A DNA stretch of 64,000 nucleotides, taken from the NCBI GenBank assembly GCA_016715895.1, contig JADJXH010000004.1, positions 124,001 through 188,000 of the forward strand, in the 5' to 3' direction. The translations under genes and the position numbers were made by a program. Below the pieces are notes generated by a model. That model was not told where the DNA came from and did no database searches. It worked only from the letters and a program-made list of their open reading frames with translations. The stretch comes from Flavobacteriales bacterium. GTDB taxonomy: Bacteria; Bacteroidota; Bacteroidia; Flavobacteriales_F; PHOS-HE28. Within the stretch, counting starts at the first letter, position 1. Every line of letters begins with the position of its first letter. This document shows, piece after piece, positions 33,708 to 41,035 of this stretch.

Positions 33708-36500
33708 TCAGGCACGCGCCTTCGAATTGGCGGCGGCCTTTCTGCCGCTGGGCGTGCCGCCCGCGAAAGCCTGCTCGATGATCGCCACCTGCTGGTTGGC
33801 GCTGCGCTTGCTGCTGCCGGTGGCGGGTGCGCCGCTCGCCGGACGGCTGATGCATTCGAGCTTCACGTCGAGCTCGGGCTGCAGCTGCATCAGGACGTGC
33901 GTCCACGCGCCCATGTTGCGCGGCTCCTCCTGCACCCAGAGGAATCGCTCGGCCTTTGTGTACCGCTTCAGCGCACCTTTGATCGCGTCAATGGGCAGCG
34001 GATGGAGCTGTTCGATGCGCAGGAGGGCGGTGTCCGTGATGCCGTTCTGCTCGCGGTGCTCCAGCAGGTCGTAGTGCACCTTGCCCTGCGTGAGGATCAC
34101 GGTGCGCACCTGCTTGGCATCGGCCTTCGCATCGTCGATGAAGGGCTGGAAGCGACCCTTGGCCAGTTCGTCCAACGTGCTCACGCACTTCGGGTGGCGC
34201 AGCAGGCTCTTCGGTGTGAAGACCACCAGCGGCTTGCGGAAATCCCAGGCCAGCTGACGACGCAGCACGTGGAAGAAGTTCGCGGGCGTGGTGCAGTTCA
34301 CCACCAGCATGTTGTCGTCGGCACAGCTCTGCAGGAAGCGCTCCATGCGGGCGCTGCTGTGCTCGGCACCCTGGCCCTCGTAGCCGTGGGGCAGCAGCAG
34401 CACCAGGCCGTTCTGCGTGTTCCACTTCTCCTCGGCGCAGCACAGGTACTGGTCCAGAATGATCTGCGCGCCGTTCACGAAATCGCCGAACTGCGCCTCC
34501 CAGATGGTGAGCGTGTTGGGGTTGGTGAGCGCATAGCCGTACTCGAAGCCGAGCACCGCGTATTCGCTCAGCAGTGAGTTGTAGATCTGCAGCAGCGCCT
34601 GGCCCTCCTGGATATGCTTCAGGTGGATGAACTCCTCTTCGCTGTCCTCCAGCTTCACCACGGCGTGGCGGTGGCTGAAGGTGCCGCGCTCCACGTCCTG
34701 GCCGGTGAAACGCACGGGTTTGCCTTCAATGAGCAACGACCCGTAGGCGAGCAGCTCGGCAAGGCCCCAGTCGAGGGTCTCGTCGGCCATCATCTTCTTA
34801 CGGTCGTTGAGGATCTTCTCCAACTTGCTGAAGAACTTCTTGCCGTTGGGGTGCAGCACGGTGAGCTTCTCCCCGATCATCTTCAGCGTCTCCTTCTTCA
34901 CGCCCGTGGCGGGCGCATCGATCATGTCATGCACGGTGGCGCGGCGGAAGCCCTTCCAGCGCTCGGCCATGAAGTTGGTGATCCTGCCCACGCGCTGCTG
35001 CTTGGCCGCGTTCAGGCGCTCGTCCAGCATGGCCGTGAAGTTGCGCTCCATCTCCTCGGCCAGTTCCTTCGCCTCCTTCACCCCGCTGGCGATCAGCTTG
35101 TCCACGTAGATCTTGCGCGGATCGGGGTGCGCAGCGATGGCCTTGTACAGCACGGGCTGCGTGAACTTCGGCTCGTCGCCCTCATTGTGGCCGTGCTTGC
35201 GGTAACAGAGGATGTCCACCCAGATGTCGGTCCCGTACTTCTGGCGGTAGTCCATCGCCATCTGCATGGTGAAGGCCACGGCCTCGGCATCGTCGCCGTT
35301 CACGTGGAACACGGGGCACTGCGTCACCTTGGCCACATCGGTGCAGTAGGTGCTGGTGCGCGCATCGATGTAGTTGGTGGTGAAGCCCACCTGGTTGTTC
35401 ACCACGATGTGGATGGTGCCGCCCACTTCATAGGCCTTCAACCCGGCCATCTGCGCCACCTCGTACACCACGCCCTGACCGGCCACGGCGGCATCGCCAT
35501 GGATGATGATCGGGGCCGTGATGCCCTTCGCGAAATTGTCGTCGTGCTCGATGATGGCCCGGCTTATGCCCTGCATCACGGGCCCCACGCTTTCCAGGTG
35601 GCTGGGGTTGGGCGCCAGCGTCAGGCGCACCTCCCTGCCGGTGTTGGTCTTCAGCACGGAGCTGTAGCCCATGTGGTACTTCACGTCACCCTCCACCAGC
35701 TCGTCCTCGTAATCCTTGCCCTCGAACTCGCTGAAGATCTGGTCGTAGCTCTTGCGCAGGGTGTTGGCCAGCACATTGAGTCTGCCACGGTGTGCCATGC
35801 CGATCACGAACTCGGTGATGCCTTGTTCGGCACCGTGCTCGATCACGGTGTCCAATGCGGGGATCAGCGCCTCGGCGCCTTCGATGCTGAAGCGTTTGGC
35901 CCCGATGAATTTCTTGCCTAGGAACTTCTCGAACACTACGGCCTCGTTGAGCTTCTCGAGGATCTCCTTCTTCTGGTCGATGGAGAAGTCGGGGGTGTTG
36001 CGCACGCTCTCCATACGCTGCTGAAGCCACTTCACCTTCTCCGGGTTGCGGATGAAGCGGAACTCGGCGCCGATGCTCTGGCAGTAGGTCTGCTCCAGCA
36101 GGGCGATGATGTCGCGGAGCTTCGCGGCACCCAGGCCCACCTCGTTGCCGGCGGCGAACACGGTGTCCAGATCGGCCTCGCTGAGCCCGTAGTTGGGCAG
36201 ATCCAGCGGTGGGCTGTACTTGCGGCGCTCGCGCACCGGGTTGGTGCGGGTGAAGAGGTGGCCGCGCTGGCGGTAGGCGTTGATGAAGTCCAGCACCAGG
36301 AACTCCTTGCGCAGGTGCTCATCGCCGCCGGCTTTCAGCTGCACCCCGGGCAGGGTGTCGAAGGAGGTGCGGGCCAGCTCGAAGCCGTCGAAGAAGCGGG
36401 CCCAGCCGGGATCGACCGAGGCGGGGTCCTTGACGTATTGCTGGTAGATGCTGTCGAGCGAGGCCGGGTCGGCGTTGCTCAGGTAGGAATGCTTGTCCAT
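33708..36500 (-). CDS. sucA: 2-oxoglutarate dehydrogenase E1 component
   Basis: 930 residues, the usual family length. The N-terminal E2-binding segment begins MDKHSYLSNADPASLDSIYQ. GMAHRGRLNVLANT (234-247) and HGDAAVAGQG (334-343) are thiamine diphosphate-site motifs. The C-terminal half carries LLLPHGYEGQGAEHSSAR. The enzyme decarboxylates 2-oxoglutarate and succinylates the lipoyl group of the product of the next gene. First gene of the sucAB operon. A perfect -7 element lies 20 to 27 bases upstream of the start. Confidence 0.97.
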   Translation of the reverse strand: MDKHSYLSNADPASLDSIYQQYVKDPASVDPGWARFFDGFELARTSFDTLPGVQLKAGGDEHLRKEFLVLDFINAYRQRGHLFTRTNPVRERRKYSPPLDLPNYGLSEADLDTVFAAGNEVGLGAAKLRDIIALLEQTYCQSIGAEFRFIRNPEKVKWLQQRMESVRNTPDFSIDQKKEILEKLNEAVVFEKFLGKKFIGAKRFSIEGAEALIPALDTVIEHGAEQGITEFVIGMAHRGRLNVLANTLRKSYDQIFSEFEGKDYEDELVEGDVKYHMGYSSVLKTNTGREVRLTLAPNPSHLESVGPVMQGISRAIIEHDDNFAKGITAPIIIHGDAAVAGQGVVYEVAQMAGLKAYEVGGTIHIVVNNQVGFTTNYIDARTSTYCTDVAKVTQCPVFHVNGDDAEAVAFTMQMAMDYRQKYGTDIWVDILCYRKHGHNEGDEPKFTQPVLYKAIAAHPDPRKIYVDKLIASGVKEAKELAEEMERNFTAMLDERLNAAKQQRVGRITNFMAERWKGFRRATVHDMIDAPATGVKKETLKMIGEKLTVLHPNGKKFFSKLEKILNDRKKMMADETLDWGLAELLAYGSLLIEGKPVRFTGQDVERGTFSHRHAVVKLEDSEEEFIHLKHIQEGQALLQIYNSLLSEYAVLGFEYGYALTNPNTLTIWEAQFGDFVNGAQIILDQYLCCAEEKWNTQNGLVLLLPHGYEGQGAEHSSARMERFLQSCADDNMLVVNCTTPANFFHVLRRQLAWDFRKPLVVFTPKSLLRHPKCVSTLDELAKGRFQPFIDDAKADAKQVRTVILTQGKVHYDLLEHREQNGITDTALLRIEQLHPLPIDAIKGALKRYTKAERFLWVQEEPRNMGAWTHVLMQLQPELDVKLECISRPASGAPATGSSKRSANQQVAIIEQAFAGGTPSGRKAAANSKARA

Positions 36501-36519
36501 CGGCGGCGGACCGGGGAGG

Positions 36520-36527
36520 CAAAGGTA
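36520..36527 (-). promoter_or_regulatory. -7 element (TACCTTTG) of sucAB
   Basis: Exact match to TAnnTTTG on the minus strand, 20 bases before the sucA start. No TTTG is visible at the expected -33 distance. Confidence 0.5.
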
Positions 36528-36569
36528 GCCAGCGGACCGGGCCGCTGTACGACTTTGAGGTTCAGGAGG

Positions 36570-36935
36570 TTACTCGGAACCCGACAAGGCGGCGTACCGC
36601 ATCCGGGTCAGCACCTTCTGCAAGGCCCGCAACACCACCTGTCCCGCCAGCTCCGGCAGCCCACCGGCGGCCATGCTGCGTTTCGCATGCGCCTCCGGGA
36701 GGTCCACCCGGTACAGCACCACGCCCAGCGCATGCTGCCCCTGCCGGTGCCGCTCCTCCATCACGGGCAGCACCTGCGCGCGCAAGGACTCGAAGGCACC
36801 GTCGCCCGGGTCGGGCAGCTGCAGCTCGGGAGCGTTGAGGTCCTTGCGCAACTGGGCCACGGTGGCCGCAAGCACCTCCGCCCGGTCCAGCCAGGGGACC
36901 AGACCACCACCCGTTGTTGACAATCCCTCGCTCAC
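36570..36935 (-). CDS. Hypothetical protein
   Basis: 121 residues from a GTG at 36935 (MSEGLSTTGGGLVPWLDRAE). Predicted mixed alpha/beta, with PVMEERHRQGQHALGVVLYRVDLPE in the middle (residues about 57-80) and a C-terminal helix ending YAALSGSE. No signal peptide or membrane helix. Short cytosolic proteins of this kind occur in Flavobacteriales, but I know no function. It is on the same strand as sucAB, upstream of the sucAB -7 element. A TAGTTTTC block at 36943-36950 could be its own -7 element. Confidence 0.65.
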   Translation of the reverse strand: MSEGLSTTGGGLVPWLDRAEVLAATVAQLRKDLNAPELQLPDPGDGAFESLRAQVLPVMEERHRQGQHALGVVLYRVDLPEAHAKRSMAAGGLPELAGQVVLRALQKVLTRMRYAALSGSE

Positions 36936-36975
36936 GCTGTCGAAAACTACGGCACAGCGCGCCGGAACGTGGCAC

Positions 36976-36983
36976 TATTTTCG
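36976..36983 (+). promoter_or_regulatory. -7 element (TATTTTCG) of the gene at 37023
   Basis: Matches TAnnTTTG with one substitution, 40 bases before the ATG, within a short AT-rich patch in GC-rich DNA. No clear -33 element. Confidence 0.4.
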
Positions 36984-37022
36984 ACGCCCGCCGACCTCAA
37001 CCATCCCAGGCACGAACCTCCC

Positions 37023-37904
37023 ATGCGATCCATCCTCATCAGCCTACCGCTCGCGTTCAGCGCGCTCACCATCCAGGCCCAGTACGGCACCTTCGACGCC
37101 AACGCGGTGAAGGACGCGTCCACCACGACCACCCTGGTGGTGCTCGATGCGGGTGACAGCCCGTACAACCGGGCCATGATGGACGCCGTGAAGGCGCACT
37201 GGACCTTCACCAAGAGCGTGGACTTCATCACGATGAACGACCTGGCGACGCAACCGTTGGGTGCCGACAAGACCTACCTGGTGAAGACCCTTCGGAACGA
37301 CCCGGAGAAGTTCACGGGCACCTTCCTGACGCTGATGCGCGGATGGAAACAGAAGAAGGGCGAGGTGATGGAAGTGACGGACAACGCCATCGTGAACCTG
37401 CCCCCCTCCCAGGACATCGCCTTTCTGCAGATCGATCCGGCCGGCATGGCCACGCACGGCACCAGCGCCTTCCTCAACCTCTACCTGAAGGCGATCCAGG
37501 ATTACCTGAAGCAGGTGTCCACCGGCAAGATCACGGACAAGGCCACGGCCGACCGGCTCTACGCGGGTCGCAACCGGCTGGTGCGCGATGAGCTGGACCT
37601 GTGGATCGCGAAGGAGCACCTGGACAAGAGCCTGCCCGATGCCGCGGCCGTGAAGACGCACTACACGCACAAGGCGCAGGTGATGGACCTCATGCAGCTG
37701 AACGCGGCCGTGAGCAAGGGCGAGGGCGGTGTGGCGGTCACCGACGTGCTGCTCACCGGCGAGCACAAGAACAAGCATTGCTTCAAGCGCGTGTTCAAGG
37801 TGAGCACGGGCGAGCTGATGTACCTGCGCGACGACGCGGCGATCTTCGGCAAGAAGGAAGGCCTGCTGGACGAGGACCTCAAGGCCATCGAGCGGGCGCG
37901 CTGA
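37023..37904 (+). CDS. Secreted hypothetical protein
   Basis: 293 residues from MRSILISLPLAFSALTIQAQ (ATG at 37023), a clear signal peptide. The mature protein is mixed alpha/beta with YNRAMMDAVKAHWTFTKSVD near the N-terminus and ELDLWIAKEHLDKSLPD in the middle. It resembles uncharacterised periplasmic proteins of Bacteroidota, and I cannot name the family. It has its own -7 element upstream and a textbook intrinsic terminator directly after the stop, so it is a single-gene transcript. Confidence 0.7.
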   Translation: MRSILISLPLAFSALTIQAQYGTFDANAVKDASTTTTLVVLDAGDSPYNRAMMDAVKAHWTFTKSVDFITMNDLATQPLGADKTYLVKTLRNDPEKFTGTFLTLMRGWKQKKGEVMEVTDNAIVNLPPSQDIAFLQIDPAGMATHGTSAFLNLYLKAIQDYLKQVSTGKITDKATADRLYAGRNRLVRDELDLWIAKEHLDKSLPDAAAVKTHYTHKAQVMDLMQLNAAVSKGEGGVAVTDVLLTGEHKNKHCFKRVFKVSTGELMYLRDDAAIFGKKEGLLDEDLKAIERAR

Positions 37905-37926
37905 TCACGAACATATCCGTTGTGGG

Positions 37927-37948
37927 AAGGCGCCTTCGGGCGCCTTTT
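37927..37948 (+). terminator. Intrinsic terminator with TTCG tetraloop
   Basis: AA-GGCGCC-TTCG-GGCGCC-TTTT: six G-C pairs (37929-37934 with 37939-37944), an ultrastable tetraloop and a T4 tract, 23 bases after the stop codon. Confidence 0.9.
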
Positions 37949-37994
37949 CCGCTGATGGCCCGGAACATTCAAGGTCGTGAGGCGTTTGGGGAGC

Positions 37995-38236
37995 ATGGAC
38001 CGTCTTCCACCTGCGGTGCACGCCACCACCGCCGCCCTCTGCCTCAACATCGCCCTGGCGCTCTTCGGCGGCCCCGCATGGCTGATCGGTGGGATGCTTC
38101 TCGCCGGTCCGGCCTGGTCCTCTGGCTGGTGTGGTCGGTGCTGCGCGACCGCTCGGTCCCTGTCCGCGACCTGGGGGCCCGGGAGCAATGGGGCTACCAG
38201 GACCGCCCCGACATCCGTCCGGTGGAGGAGCGGTGA
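37995..38236 (+). pseudogene. Small two-helix membrane protein with an apparent frameshift
   Basis: From the ATG at 37995, preceded by a good GGGGAG ribosome site, the frame reads MDRLPPAVHATTAALCLNIA and on to GGMLLAGP, then degenerates. The frame one base back continues naturally as GLVLWLVWSVLRDRSVPVRD to RPDIRPVEER and stops at 38234-38236. Joining the two near 38103 gives a protein of about 80 residues with two hydrophobic helices, the usual shape of small inner-membrane proteins. Neither frame alone makes sense end to end. The break lies in GCCGGTCCGGCC, a GC-rich stretch prone to errors. Function unknown. Confidence 0.5.
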
Positions 38237-38314
38237 TCGGAGCGGATCGCCGATCCTGTCAACGAAATGTGAACGGCGTGGGCGGCTCCCCGATCGAGCG
38301 TTCCCTTTGAAGGC

Positions 38315-39214
38315 ATGAGCACCATCCTCATCACCGGCGGCAGCGGCCTCATCGGCACCGCGCTCACCGATCATCTCCTGCGTGAAGGGCATGTCGTGCG
38401 CTGGATCGGTCGCCGTGCCACGCAGCGCCCGGATGTGCGCAGCTTCGCCTGGCATGCGGAACTGGGCGCACCCGACGAAGCGGTCCGGGACGTCGATCAT
38501 GTGGTGCACCTGGCCGGCGCGCCCATCGCCGATCAGCGGTGGAGCACGCGCCGCGTGGACGAGCTCACCCGCAGCCGCACGGCCGGGCCACAGGCGTTGT
38601 GGCGCGTGGCCGAGCGCACAGGCTGGCGTCCCCGCACTTTCGTCAGCGCCTCGGGCACCGGGTGGTACGGCGCGGGCCGATGGGACGCACCGGTCGCCGA
38701 GGACGCGCCTCCGGGCACCGACACCATCGGCGGCATCACCGTGGCCTGGGAGCAGGCCGTGGACCGGTGGGCCGCAGAAAGTCGCGTGGTGAAGCTCCGG
38801 ACGCCGATGGTGCTGGCCTGCACGGGGGGCGCACTGCCCCGGTTGGCGCGGCTGGCACGGCTCGGACTGGCCTCACCCTTGGGCGATGGCCGACAGGTGA
38901 TGCCGTGGGTCCATCTGAACGATCTGGTGCGGGCTTACGATGCCGCGCTGTTCAACGCCGACCTTCAGGGCGCCTGCAATGTGGCCGCTCCGGAACAGCC
39001 GGACAACCGCACCTTCATGCGCACCCTGGCCCGGGTCCTGCACCGGCCGTTCATCCTGCCCGCCGTCCCCGGCTTTGCCCTGCGCATCGTGCTGGGTGGC
39101 ATGGCCGAGGTGTTGATGGGCGGTGGAAGGGTGAGCACCGGACGGTTGGAGGCGGGGGGCTGGCGGAGCGCACATCCAGGCCTGGAAGGCGCCCTGCGCG
39201 ACCTGCTGCACTGA
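38315..39214 (+). CDS. TIGR01777 family NAD-dependent epimerase-like protein (YfcH-like)
   Basis: 299 residues. The Rossmann-fold glycine motif ITGGSGLIGTAL lies at 6-17. The family-typical blocks VVHLAGAPIADQRWS, FVSASGTGWYG and QVMPWVHLNDLV follow. Members are extended short-chain dehydrogenase relatives of uncertain substrate. In some bacteria and plastids the family (SulA) has been linked to cell division, which I would not assume here. It converges on the polyprenyl synthase gene with stop codons almost touching (39214 and 39216). Confidence 0.9.
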   Translation: MSTILITGGSGLIGTALTDHLLREGHVVRWIGRRATQRPDVRSFAWHAELGAPDEAVRDVDHVVHLAGAPIADQRWSTRRVDELTRSRTAGPQALWRVAERTGWRPRTFVSASGTGWYGAGRWDAPVAEDAPPGTDTIGGITVAWEQAVDRWAAESRVVKLRTPMVLACTGGALPRLARLARLGLASPLGDGRQVMPWVHLNDLVRAYDAALFNADLQGACNVAAPEQPDNRTFMRTLARVLHRPFILPAVPGFALRIVLGGMAEVLMGGGRVSTGRLEAGGWRSAHPGLEGALRDLLH

Positions 39215-39215
39215 C

Positions 39216-40175
39216 TCAGTGCACGCGGTCCAACAGGGCCTGCGCCAATGCGCGGAGGGGCTCCTTGCGTGCGTCGGGCACGTCGATGGTCTCCAGCGCC
39301 TCGAGGGCCAGGGCGTGGTGGTGCTCCACCTCGGTCACCGCATCGGTCTCCACCCCCAGTTCGTCCAGCACATGCAGCATGCGTTGCACATCGCGGGCTT
39401 CCGGGGTCTTGTCCAGTTCCTCGCGCAGCTCGGTGCGGCCGGCGGCATCGCTCTTCTCCAGCCCGCGGATCAGCAGAAAGGTGCGCTTGCCGGCGCGCAG
39501 GTCGCCGCCCCGCTGCTTGCCCACCTTGTCGGGATCGCCGAAGGCGTCGAGCAGGTCGTCCCGCAATTGGAACGCGAGCCCGAGGTGCTCGCCCATGGCG
39601 CCGATGCGCATGCGTTCGGCGGATGGTGCCTTGGCCAGGGTGGCCCCCACCTGCAGGGCGCAGCCCAGGAGCACGGCGGTCTTCAGGCGGATCATCTCGG
39701 TGTACTCATCCACGTGGACATCGGCGCGGCGCTCCAGGTCCATGTCCCGCTGCTGGCCTTCGCACACCCCGAGGGCATACCGGCTGAACAGCCTCAGCAC
39801 CTCCGGATCGCGCGCCATCAGCTGGTAGGCCTTCACCAGCATGGCATCGCCGCTGAGGATGGCGGTGTTGACGTTCCATTTGGTGTGCACGGTGGGCATG
39901 CCCCGGCGCAGCGGCGCCTGGTCCATGATGTCGTCGTGCATCAGCGTGAAGTTGTGGAAGAGCTCGATGCCGAGGGCCTCGTCGAGCACGTCGTCCGGGT
40001 CGTGGCCGAAGAGCTCGGCGGCGAGGAGGACGGCGCTGGGGCGGACGCGCTTGCCGGGCAGCCGCATCAGGTAGGCCATCGGCGCATAGAGCGGATCGTC
40101 GGGCAGGTCGTTCACCCAGCCGTCGATGCGCTGTTCGATGCGCGCGCGGTGCGCGGCGAGGATCGCAGTGCTCAT
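39216..40175 (-). CDS. Polyprenyl (geranylgeranyl-type) diphosphate synthase
   Basis: 319 residues. The first aspartate-rich motif is HDDIMDQAPLRRG (about 83-95) and the second is LRDDLLDAFGD (about 206-216), the two metal-binding sites of trans-isoprenyl diphosphate synthases. GKRVRPS near the N-terminus is the substrate-binding entry. It makes linear prenyl diphosphates from isopentenyl diphosphate for quinone or carotenoid synthesis. The chain length cannot be fixed from sequence. The start overlaps the stop of rmlA by four bases. Last gene of a minus-strand operon. Confidence 0.93.
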   Translation of the reverse strand: MSTAILAAHRARIEQRIDGWVNDLPDDPLYAPMAYLMRLPGKRVRPSAVLLAAELFGHDPDDVLDEALGIELFHNFTLMHDDIMDQAPLRRGMPTVHTKWNVNTAILSGDAMLVKAYQLMARDPEVLRLFSRYALGVCEGQQRDMDLERRADVHVDEYTEMIRLKTAVLLGCALQVGATLAKAPSAERMRIGAMGEHLGLAFQLRDDLLDAFGDPDKVGKQRGGDLRAGKRTFLLIRGLEKSDAAGRTELREELDKTPEARDVQRMLHVLDELGVETDAVTEVEHHHALALEALETIDVPDARKEPLRALAQALLDRVH

Positions 40176-41035
40176 CCCTCGGTGAGCCGCATGAGGTACT
40201 CCCCGTAGCCGCTCTTGAGCAGGGGACGCGCAAGGGCATGCAGTTGTTCGGCGGTGATCCAGCCCTTCTTGTAGGCGACCTCCTCGATGCAGCCGATGCG
40301 CAGGCCCTGCCGCTCCTCGATCACCTGCACGAACTGTCCGGCCTGCGTCAGGCTCCGGAAGGTGCCGGTGTCCAGCCAGGCGGTGCCGCGGTCCATGATC
40401 TCCACCTTCAGCCGGCCCTGGCGCAGGTATTCGCGGTTCACGTCGGTGATCTCGTACTCACCCCGTGCGCTGGGCTTCAGTGCGGCGGCGATGTCCACGA
40501 CATCGTTGGCGTAGAAGTAAAGGCCGGGCACGGCGAAGTTGCTCTTGGGCTTGGCCGGCTTCTCCTCGATGCTGAGGACGCGGTTCTCCTTGTCGAACTC
40601 CACCACGCCGTACCGCTCGGGGTCGCTTACGTGATAGGCGAAGACCAGGCCGCCGTCCGGATCGGTGTGCTGGGCGAGCATGCGGCCAAAGCCGCGCCCA
40701 TAGAAGATGTTATCGCCAAGGATCAGCGCCACCGGGTCGCGGCCCACGAAGTCGCGACCGATCACGAAGGCCTGCGCCAGTCCGTTGGGGACGGGCTGTT
40801 CGGCGTAGCTGAAGCTGCAGCCCAGCTGGGTGCCGTCCCCCAGCAGCTTGCGGAAGCTCGGCAGGTCGTGGGGGGTGGAGATGATCAGCACCTCGCGGAT
40901 GCCGGCCGCCAGCAAGGTGCTGAGCGGATAGTAGATCATGGGCTTGTCGTACACCGGCATCAACTGCTTGCTCACGGCAAGCGTCAACGGGTGCAGGCGG
41001 GTGCCGGAACCCCCGGCGAGGATGATGCCTTTCAT
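40172..41035 (-). CDS. rmlA: Glucose-1-phosphate thymidylyltransferase
   Basis: 287 residues, the usual length. The nucleotide-binding signature is GGSGTRLHPLT at 8-18. ILGDNIFYG and EEKPAKPKSNFAV are the sugar and metal sites, and GTAWLDTGT follows. It makes dTDP-glucose, the first step to dTDP-rhamnose and other deoxysugars for surface glycans. The rest of the rml genes are not in the window. Four-base overlaps with the genes on both sides show tight coupling with the MMPL exporter and the polyprenyl synthase. Confidence 0.95.
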   Translation of the reverse strand: MKGIILAGGSGTRLHPLTLAVSKQLMPVYDKPMIYYPLSTLLAAGIREVLIISTPHDLPSFRKLLGDGTQLGCSFSYAEQPVPNGLAQAFVIGRDFVGRDPVALILGDNIFYGRGFGRMLAQHTDPDGGLVFAYHVSDPERYGVVEFDKENRVLSIEEKPAKPKSNFAVPGLYFYANDVVDIAAALKPSARGEYEITDVNREYLRQGRLKVEIMDRGTAWLDTGTFRSLTQAGQFVQVIEERQGLRIGCIEEVAYKKGWITAEQLHALARPLLKSGYGEYLMRLTEG

